A DNA stretch of 34,476 bases, from the NCBI GenBank assembly GCA_002329365.1, contig DCUB01000002.1, positions 955-35,430 on the forward strand. The letters are read 5' to 3'. The stretch is from Ruminococcaceae bacterium UBA1425 (GTDB taxonomy: Bacteria > Bacillota > Clostridia > Oscillospirales > Acutalibacteraceae). Made by a program: the position numbers and the translations under genes. Below, one piece after another: positions 8,482 through 13,912 of the stretch. Position 1 is the first letter of the stretch; each line of letters starts with the position of its first letter. The notes below the pieces were generated by a model, which was not told the DNA's origin, did no database searches, and was given only the letters and a program-made list of their open reading frames with translations.

Positions 8482-8859
8482 CTATTTTTCCGCGCTGTCG
8501 CCGTCAAAACCCACTCCGGCTACGGTTACATTGACCTTGTTGACGACGCGCCCCGTCATGCTCTGCACGGCGCATTTGACGCTGTGCTGAACGGAAGCTG
8601 CAACCTTCGGTATTCTTGCTTTGTCGGAGATTACGATGTTGATATGAATCTTGATGTCGTTTTCGTTGCTGACGACGCGGACGGCTTTGTTGCTGTCGCG
8701 GCCGATGTTAAAAACAGACTGTACGAAATCGGGAGTTCGTGTGGCGAAGCCGGTTACGCCGTCGACGTCCTTCGCGGCGTTAACCGCGATAGCGGCAATG
8801 ACGTCGTCTGAGATAACAAGACTGCCGATACCGTCTACGCTTTTCAGATTTTCTTGCAT
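8482..8859 (-). CDS. Asp23/Gls24 family envelope stress protein (YqhY-like)
   Basis: This 125-residue protein matches the Asp23/Gls24 (DUF322) family, small cytoplasmic proteins associated with envelope stress or, for Bacillus YqhY, with fatty acid synthesis. It starts GSLVISDDVIAAIAVNAAKDVDGV, whose spacing of a beta-strand, a helix and the DVDGV turn is diagnostic. The later IHINIVISDKARIPKVAASVQ segment also fits. An AGGAGG lies 10 bases before the ATG, and the gene has its own promoter. Its position just upstream of nusB matches B. subtilis yqhY-nusB. The accB and accC genes that precede yqhY in Bacillus are absent here. Confidence 0.92.
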   Translation of the reverse strand: MQENLKSVDGIGSLVISDDVIAAIAVNAAKDVDGVTGFATRTPDFVQSVFNIGRDSNKAVRVVSNENDIKIHINIVISDKARIPKVAASVQHSVKCAVQSMTGRVVNKVNVTVAGVGFDGDSAEK

Positions 8860-8885
8860 TTGTTCCGAGCCTCCTTCTTCCGTAT

Positions 8886-8913
8886 ATTATAACACGTTCT
8901 TTAAAATACTCAA
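8886..8913 (-). promoter_or_regulatory. Sigma-A-type promoter of the asp23-nusB...recN operon
   Basis: On the minus strand, TTGAGT (8908-8913) and a perfect TATAAT (8886-8891) are separated by 16 bases and lie 27 bases upstream of the asp23-like ATG. The -35 hexamer overlaps the spoIIIAH stop codon. This placement would let the housekeeping genes be transcribed in growing cells without the sporulation operon. No terminator is visible between the two, so sporulation transcripts may read through. Confidence 0.75.
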
Positions 8914-9470
8914 CCTTTTAATTCAATAATTGTGATGTTTTTAGAAGAAAGTCCCGTTTTGTTAAGAATTATGTCCTTGATTTGCACTGTTACGGTATCA
9001 TTAAGAATACCCGAGGGAACAATAACCTGCCCGCTTTCGCCGTCGAGTATTACAAGACAGTCGCTTCCCGTCTTTGCCGTTATTAACGTTTCGACGTCCG
9101 CCTCAAGCTTGATTTGCTCCGAAAGCTCCTTCAGCTTTGCCGTTGCTTCCTTTACGGCTGCTTCGGAAGAACCCTCGTCCTTGATCACGCTGTTTAAAAG
9201 CTCCGCCGCCTCATCGTGAGCCTTCCTTCTGTTCATCTCGGATTCGGCGAACAAATCCTCCGTCGATTTGCCGCTGTTTGCTATTACATACTGCGCGTCG
9301 CCGAGATTGTCGGCTTCCTCCGCCTCGCGGACGCTTTTTGTCGTGTTGCCCGCCGCGTCGGATATCTGCGCTTCGGGTCTTGTGTAATACCAGTTCACGA
9401 ATACCGCCGCTCCGAGCGCTATTACGAGTGTCGCGGTTACAAGCTGTCTTTTCCTGATAATCATGTTCAT
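8910..9470 (-). CDS. spoIIIAH: Stage III sporulation protein AH
   Basis: SpoIIIAH is the mother-cell membrane protein whose extracytoplasmic domain binds SpoIIQ of the forespore to build the channel between the two cells. This copy (186 aa) has a short basic N-terminus (MNMIIRKRQ), one membrane segment at about residues 10-27, a variable linker and a C-terminal YscJ/FliF-like domain. That domain ends with VQIKDIILNKTGLSSKNI, which fits the ring-building fold. An AAAGGAA precedes the first ATG; a second in-frame ATG at residue 3 is also possible. It is the last gene of the spoIIIA operon. Confidence 0.93.
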   Translation of the reverse strand: MNMIIRKRQLVTATLVIALGAAVFVNWYYTRPEAQISDAAGNTTKSVREAEEADNLGDAQYVIANSGKSTEDLFAESEMNRRKAHDEAAELLNSVIKDEGSSEAAVKEATAKLKELSEQIKLEADVETLITAKTGSDCLVILDGESGQVIVPSGILNDTVTVQIKDIILNKTGLSSKNITIIELKG

Positions 9471-9493
9471 TGTCTTATGTTCCTTTCTGTGTA

Positions 9494-10060
9494 TTAATTT
9501 TCGGTGACCATTTTTGTTACGCTGATTCTCGCCGAGCTTATTCCGAGAACCGCGGATACCGCCTCTGTCACGTCTTTTCTGACTTTAGCGAAATCAGCTC
9601 CCTCGCAGACTACGGCAACTCCCTTTATCTCGGGCTGCAGAACCTTTAACAACATGCCGCTTTCGCCGCTGCCTGTGTTGAGAATTATGTACTCACCCTC
9701 CCTTTTGCTTTTTATCTCCGTTTCAATGCCGTTTGCGCCTTCAACCTCGTTTTCTATTTCGACGTTTTCAGCGTAAACCTGCTCGGCGCCGCATTTTATC
9801 GTCACCATCACGCGTGTTCTTCCGGCGCCGTCTATTGAGGAAATCAGCTCCGTCAGGCGTTTTTCGATATCCTCGGAATAGCTTTCAATGTCGACCTGTT
9901 TTATTTCCGTCCGTACGTCGGCATCGCGTTTTTCCTCCCTGCCGCCCGTTATCTCGGACAGCAAAAGCAGAATAATCGCCAATATACCGAGAAACATGAT
10001 GACAAGAAGCTTTTTGTCCTTTTTCAGCTTTTCCGGCAGTAAACTTACTATCTTATTCAA
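9494..10060 (-). CDS. spoIIIAG: Stage III sporulation protein AG
   Basis: SpoIIIAG forms a large ring in the SpoIIIA-SpoIIQ channel. The protein (188 aa from the chosen start) has a basic N-terminus, one membrane segment (LLVIMFLGILAIILLLL), an extracytoplasmic linker and a C-terminal ring-building domain. That domain includes RTRVMVTIKCGAEQVYAEN and a KVRKDVTEAVSAVLGI helix. The start is uncertain: a GGAGG (10070-10074) directly abuts an ATG at 10067-10069, which leaves no spacer. The TTG at 10058-10060 has a 9-base spacer, so I prefer it. The ATG version would add three residues. It overlaps spoIIIAF slightly. Confidence 0.9.
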   Translation of the reverse strand: MNKIVSLLPEKLKKDKKLLVIMFLGILAIILLLLSEITGGREEKRDADVRTEIKQVDIESYSEDIEKRLTELISSIDGAGRTRVMVTIKCGAEQVYAENVEIENEVEGANGIETEIKSKREGEYIILNTGSGESGMLLKVLQPEIKGVAVVCEGADFAKVRKDVTEAVSAVLGISSARISVTKMVTEN

Positions 10061-10511
10061 GAACAACATCCTCCGTTCCCGTTTTTTTAGTTATTTCGGA
10101 CCCGATGGCTTTTTCACAGCCGCCGTAGCCGGTGTTTGAGTAGACCGTTATTTTTTCCGCGTAAACCACCCCGTCCGAGAAGGTTGTCTTTACCTCGATT
10201 CCGCAGTCTTCAAGCCCGTACTGCTTTAAAACTTCCTTTGTTTTTACCGTCACCGCCGCTGATACGTTGTCGGCAATCTGTTCGTAAAGGCTTTCGTTCA
10301 GCTCGCCGCCGTTTTCAATATCGCCGAAAGCACCGCCTATGCTGATTACGTTGCCGCCGACAAACGGCGAAAATACGGAAACAAGAATAAACAGCGATAC
10401 GGCAATCCGCACGCATTTGTCAGTCGCTCCCTTTGGGGACAGCATATATGCTATCCCGCCGGTAAGAGCGGCGAAAGCTATCCCTAAAAGCCATCCCTTT
10501 ATGCCGTCCAT
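10053..10511 (-). CDS. spoIIIAF: Stage III sporulation protein AF
   Basis: This 152-residue protein fits SpoIIIAF, a mother-cell membrane component of the SpoIIIA complex. Two membrane segments lie at about residues 6-24 (WLLGIAFAALTGGIAYML) and 34-52 (IAVSLFILVSVFSPFV), followed by an extracytoplasmic domain with a ring-building-like beta-alpha pattern. AAAGGATG lies just upstream of the ATG. It starts 11 bases after spoIIIAE and overlaps spoIIIAG. Sequence conservation in the family is low, so position in the operon carries much of the assignment. Confidence 0.9.
   Translation of the reverse strand: MDGIKGWLLGIAFAALTGGIAYMLSPKGATDKCVRIAVSLFILVSVFSPFVGGNVISIGGAFGDIENGGELNESLYEQIADNVSAAVTVKTKEVLKQYGLEDCGIEVKTTFSDGVVYAEKITVYSNTGYGGCEKAIGSEITKKTGTEDVVLE
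10070..10074 (-). promoter_or_regulatory. Ribosome binding site that decides the spoIIIAG start
   Basis: GGAGG on the minus strand touches the first ATG of spoIIIAG with no spacer. It is 9 bases from a TTG three codons downstream, so the TTG is the better start. It lies within the 3' end of spoIIIAF. Confidence 0.5.
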
Positions 10512-10522
10512 AAAATCATCCT

Positions 10523-11653
10523 TTATAAATCCGCCTTAATAAGAAGCACCAGCGCCGTCGACAGTATCGAAAGCACTGCGTTGAAGATGACGCACACGTT
10601 TAAAAGCGACAGAGACATAGCCGCCGCTTTCAGAAGCCCCGACGCCGTTTTAACCTCAAGTATGTCGGCGCAGACGGCGGCGGCTTTCAGCGAGGCTATC
10701 CACAATACAAGCTGCGCTATAACGGGAAGGTTAATAAGCGCAACCGCGACAATAGCAAAAGTGCCTATGGTGGCTCTGACTATCATCAGGCTTCCCACAA
10801 CCGACGAGTACGCGTCGCTGAGCTGTGAGCCTACGACGGGCACAAAGCTTCCGATAGCCAGCTTAACGCCCTTGGCGGCAAGCGTATCGGCAGAGCTTGC
10901 AAGCATTCCCTTCAGCGTCAATATTGCCGTAAACAGAGTTGCGGCCGAGGCGAAAACCCACGACGCCGTCTTTTTTATGAATTCCGCGGCGGAGGTCATA
11001 TGAAGCTCGGGAACAACGGAGTCAATAACGCCTGTTCCGGCTATCAGTCCGCAGCACGGCACGATAACCGACGACGCGAGCTGAGCCATGCCCTGAGCGG
11101 CGACGAAGGAAGCCGAATTATAGCAAAACGCGAGAAGCACGTTGCCGGACGACGCGATAACAGCGGCGAGTACGGGTATCAGCGCCAGCATAAAATTGCC
11201 GCTTAACTCAACAGCCGAGGACGCCGCCGCCATGACCTTCGATATAGGTACCGTTACGGCTGTTACAAGAAATATTCCCGTCAAAGCGCTCAACACGGGC
11301 TTTGATTTATCCATGCCGTTCATAAAGCCTTCGGCGCATGATATGAGTATTATTATCCCGCACATTACCGCCAGCGACCTTACGGGGCCGCTTATTTCTC
11401 CTCTGAAAATGCCGATTATCAGGGAAATAATATGACGCGGGGAAGCGTTGAACAGACTGTCGAATTCTATGTCGTCTATCTGAAGCTCGTCAAGAAGATT
11501 TTTTATCCTGTCGTCAAGGCTGTCAAACAGCTCACGAGCGCCGCTTGTTTCAAGCCGTTCTTCTATGTAATCCCCGCTATCCCGAGCGCAGGCGACAGGC
11601 GACAGCGCGGCGCACAGCAGCAGAGTAAAAAGGATTATTCTTACAGCTTTCAC
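10523..11653 (-). CDS. spoIIIAE: Stage III sporulation protein AE
   Basis: SpoIIIAE is the large polytopic membrane protein of the spoIIIA complex. This copy has 376 residues. The N-terminus is a signal-like segment (MKAVRIILFTLLLCAALSPV) with a possible cleavage site after ACA at 21-23. A soluble stretch then ends with the ISLIIGIFRGE-type segment, and multiple membrane helices follow from about residue 75 to the end. Small-residue-rich helices such as LIPVLAAVIASSGN are typical of the family. It lies between spoIIIAD (13-base gap) and spoIIIAF (11-base gap). Confidence 0.95.
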   Translation of the reverse strand: MKAVRIILFTLLLCAALSPVACARDSGDYIEERLETSGARELFDSLDDRIKNLLDELQIDDIEFDSLFNASPRHIISLIIGIFRGEISGPVRSLAVMCGIIILISCAEGFMNGMDKSKPVLSALTGIFLVTAVTVPISKVMAAASSAVELSGNFMLALIPVLAAVIASSGNVLLAFCYNSASFVAAQGMAQLASSVIVPCCGLIAGTGVIDSVVPELHMTSAAEFIKKTASWVFASAATLFTAILTLKGMLASSADTLAAKGVKLAIGSFVPVVGSQLSDAYSSVVGSLMIVRATIGTFAIVAVALINLPVIAQLVLWIASLKAAAVCADILEVKTASGLLKAAAMSLSLLNVCVIFNAVLSILSTALVLLIKADL

Positions 11654-11666
11654 TTTCGTTCTCCTT

Positions 11667-12056
11667 TTACAATCCTATTAGCCCGGCGGCAAACTCGGCT
11701 ACTTTTACAATCATCGGCGCGCACATGACAAGGATGATGAGCTTTGAAACAAGCTCCACATTGACGGCGAGCGCCGTAGCGCCGTTGTCCCTGCATACAG
11801 CCGACGCCGTTTCCGCGGCAGCCGCGGTAAACAGCACCTTAATAAGCAGGCGAAGGTATTCGCCGTTTATTCCCGCCGAGCTGAGCAGGGACATAAGCGT
11901 CTTTGAAAGCTCCGCCGCGTATGAGGCGACGTAGAATATCAGAAAAGCCGCTCCCGCAAGCTCTGTCAACACGGCAAAGTCGGCACGGTCTTTTTTTATT
12001 GTGAGCATCAGAATCACGGTAAGCACCGCGCATACGGAAAGCTTTAAAACGCTCAT
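11667..12056 (-). CDS. spoIIIAD: Stage III sporulation protein AD
   Basis: SpoIIIAD (129 aa) is a small hydrophobic component of the SpoIIIA complex, related in sequence to SpoIIIAC. Three to four membrane segments are visible: LSVCAVLTVILMLTI near the N-terminus, a second at about 29-47, and later segments at about 70-90 and near the C-terminus. The region YLRLLIKVLFTAAAAETASAVC holds the conserved helix seen in this family. Its ATG overlaps the spoIIIAC stop by 4 bases, so translation is likely coupled. Confidence 0.93.
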   Translation of the reverse strand: MSVLKLSVCAVLTVILMLTIKKDRADFAVLTELAGAAFLIFYVASYAAELSKTLMSLLSSAGINGEYLRLLIKVLFTAAAAETASAVCRDNGATALAVNVELVSKLIILVMCAPMIVKVAEFAAGLIGL

Positions 12057-12247
12057 AGCCCGAACGCCGATTGCAGCGTAGAATAAAGCCTTGTCATCTG
12101 CGGTATGAGCATCATAACCACAACGATTATGCCGGCAATCGTCGTTAAAGTGGCGTATTCGTCCCTGCCCGACTTCGTCAGCACCTGGTTCATAACGGCG
12201 ACAATAATCCCTATGGCGGCAATTTTAAACACAAAGGTTATATCCAT
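12053..12247 (-). CDS. spoIIIAC: Stage III sporulation protein AC
   Basis: SpoIIIAC is a very small (64 aa) two-helix membrane protein of the SpoIIIA complex. The first helix is FKIAAIGIIVAVMNQVL and the second is LTTIAGIIVVVMMLI, separated by a TKSGRDEYA turn that is strongly conserved. The length matches the Bacillus protein closely. It follows spoIIIAB by 13 bases and overlaps spoIIIAD by 4. Confidence 0.95.
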   Translation of the reverse strand: MDITFVFKIAAIGIIVAVMNQVLTKSGRDEYATLTTIAGIIVVVMMLIPQMTRLYSTLQSAFGL

Positions 12248-12260
12248 GCTTTATCATTCC

Positions 12261-12782
12261 TCACAAAATCATCAGACCTGCTATTATGCCTGCCGATACT
12301 CCGAGGCTTGAGTAAATCCTTCCGTTTTTGTCTGCCTCCGACCTTGCCCGCACGATTATCCCGTTCAGCAAATCACTGTGCATTTTGAGCTTGTCGAGCT
12401 GACTGTCAAGATTTGCGGTGCCTATTGCCGCTCCGGCGGCAAGGAGCTGCTCCACGTCACATTTTTTAAGCGGCGGGGAAAGCCCGCTTTCGGTCACTGC
12501 CTTTTTCCACGCCTCGCAAAACGGCATGCCGCTCTTTTCAAGTCTCCGGCACTTTTCAAGGAAGCAAAGCCCCTTAAGTCCGTCCGTTTCACATAAAATG
12601 TCAATCAGCTCGCCGACAGGGTCGCGGTAATACTCAAGCCGCCCCCTTACGGCAACAAGCAGCAAAAGCATTTGCTCAAGCAGTTTTACTCTTTCCGCCG
12701 ATAAAACGGTCTTCCTTATCCCCGTCAGGGAAAACACGAGAGCTGTCACTATTGCCGCCGCGTATCTCATTGTACAATTCAT
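12261..12782 (-). CDS. spoIIIAB: Stage III sporulation protein AB
   Basis: SpoIIIAB (173 aa) is a mother-cell membrane protein of the SpoIIIA complex with a type IV pilus/secretion-like F-domain fold. An N-terminal membrane helix (RYAAAIVTALVFSLTGI) is followed by a helical cytoplasmic domain containing LEQMLLLLVAVRGRLEYYRDPVGELI and a C-terminal membrane helix. Two ATG starts are possible, at 12782 and 12770; the second has a GGATG at suitable distance. Either way the gene lies 95-107 bases inside the 3' end of spoIIIAA, an unusually long overlap. The N-terminal helix is required by the family, so a downstream start is unlikely. Confidence 0.93.
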   Translation of the reverse strand: MNCTMRYAAAIVTALVFSLTGIRKTVLSAERVKLLEQMLLLLVAVRGRLEYYRDPVGELIDILCETDGLKGLCFLEKCRRLEKSGMPFCEAWKKAVTESGLSPPLKKCDVEQLLAAGAAIGTANLDSQLDKLKMHSDLLNGIIVRARSEADKNGRIYSSLGVSAGIIAGLMIL

Positions 12783-13707
12783 CCGTTCTGTATATTTTTT
12801 CTATCCTGCACGGTGCGCCCGGGGATGACAGCATAACGATATATTCAAAAGCGCCCGAACAAACAAGCTCCCTTGCAACCGGCCTTTTTACGATATCCGC
12901 TATACACGACGCGTGGACGCTTACGGCAAACGAAACGCCGGAGTTGAAGCCCTGTCTTATGGCGTCAACCTCATCGGTTTTGGAAACCTCGTCGCATATC
13001 ACCATTTCAGGCGACATGGAGCGAAGCGCGGAAATAATCGCCTCGCCCTTTGGGTATCCTGTAAATACGTCCGAAAAGCCTACGTCAAAAGACGGGGAAC
13101 CGTACCTTGACGCTGCCATTTCGCCACGCTCGTCAATCAAAGCCGTTTTATATGCGCGTCCCGTCAGACCTCCCGAAAGCCTGCGCGCAAGGTCGCGCAG
13201 CATAGTCGTTTTGCCTGTCGACGGCGCCCCCGCGACGATTACGCCGCATAATCCCTTATAGAAAAGCCTGCTGCATATCTCGGACGCCGCCGCCGGATTT
13301 TCGCGCGCTATGCGAAGATTTATAGACGATATGTTTCGTATCCCTCTTATAATTCCGTTGTCCGTAACGGCAGTGCCGCATATGCCCGCTCTGTGCCCCC
13401 CCTCCACGGAGATAAAGCCGTTTCTGATATCATCCTCGTGGCTGTGGATGGAATAGTCGCACAGCTTTGAAAATACGGCTTCAAGTTCATGCCTTGTGAC
13501 GACCCTGCACCCTGCCGGCGCCGTTTTTCGAAGTTCTCCGCCGCCGCTTACGAATTGCAGGCCGTCGGAGCCGAACAGCATAACGGGTGAGCCTGCGCGC
13601 AGACGTATTTCCCAGACGCTTTTTTTTACGTTCCGGTCAATCAATTCAAGATTCTGACGAACAGCCGCAGTCAGGCATCCCGACGCTTCGTCAAATTTGT
13701 GGCTCAT
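12676..13707 (-). CDS. spoIIIAA: Stage III sporulation protein AA (secretion-type ATPase)
   Basis: SpoIIIAA is the cytoplasmic ATPase of the SpoIIIA complex, related to type II/IV secretion ATPases, and powers the feeding channel during engulfment. Seen: Walker A GAPSTGKTT at residues 160-168, Walker B MVICDE at 235-240, and a LIDERGEMAAS segment at 190-200. At 343 residues it is longer than the roughly 307 of the Bacillus protein as I recall it. The last 28 or so residues, from RGGNSDSS onward, lie wholly in the overlap with spoIIIAB and look non-conserved. A GGGAGG lies about 12 bases before the ATG. It is the first gene of the operon. Confidence 0.95.
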   Translation of the reverse strand: MSHKFDEASGCLTAAVRQNLELIDRNVKKSVWEIRLRAGSPVMLFGSDGLQFVSGGGELRKTAPAGCRVVTRHELEAVFSKLCDYSIHSHEDDIRNGFISVEGGHRAGICGTAVTDNGIIRGIRNISSINLRIARENPAAASEICSRLFYKGLCGVIVAGAPSTGKTTMLRDLARRLSGGLTGRAYKTALIDERGEMAASRYGSPSFDVGFSDVFTGYPKGEAIISALRSMSPEMVICDEVSKTDEVDAIRQGFNSGVSFAVSVHASCIADIVKRPVARELVCSGAFEYIVMLSSPGAPCRIEKIYRTDELYNEIRGGNSDSSRVFPDGDKEDRFIGGKSKTA

Positions 13708-13912
13708 TTCTTTGTCCGTCCTCCCGCAGAAAGCATATGTAATACTTGTCTTTCACGATTTCACGGTTGTACACAATAAATCTATTTCATCTTGTCCCGA
13801 ATTAGAACACGAATTATGAACAATCTGATAATTTGGTTTTTTTCCCTTGCAAGTACACATTTAATTTGTTATAATCCATTTTGGATTTTTGTGTTGGAAG
13901 GATTGTAAAATA
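13708..13912. promoter_or_regulatory. Divergent intergenic control region between spoIIIAA and the yfhO-like gene
   Basis: This 205-base AT-rich stretch carries the rightward promoter described separately. In B. subtilis spoIIIA is read from a sigma-E promoter. Here the best minus-strand -10-like octamer is CATATGCT (about 13731-13738), but I found no convincing -35 at 13-15 bases, so I do not call a sigma-E promoter. No gene or terminator is visible. Confidence 0.6.
13847..13875 (+). promoter_or_regulatory. Sigma-A-type promoter of the envelope glycan cluster
   Basis: TTGCAA (13847-13852) and a perfect TATAAT (13870-13875) are separated by exactly 17 bases. Transcription would start near 13882, about 30 bases before the ATG at 13913, with GGAAGG (13896-13901) as ribosome binding site. 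Confidence 0.8.

Noticed and set aside
8910..13707. Type II/III or type IV pilus secretion locus, because of the ATPase and ring-domain proteins
   Set aside because: The full order AA to AH with small AC and AD proteins identifies it as the spoIIIA sporulation operon.
13708..13790. Sigma-E promoter for spoIIIAA
   Set aside because: CATATGCT resembles a -10 element, but no matching -35 was found at the right spacing, so I do not list it as a promoter.
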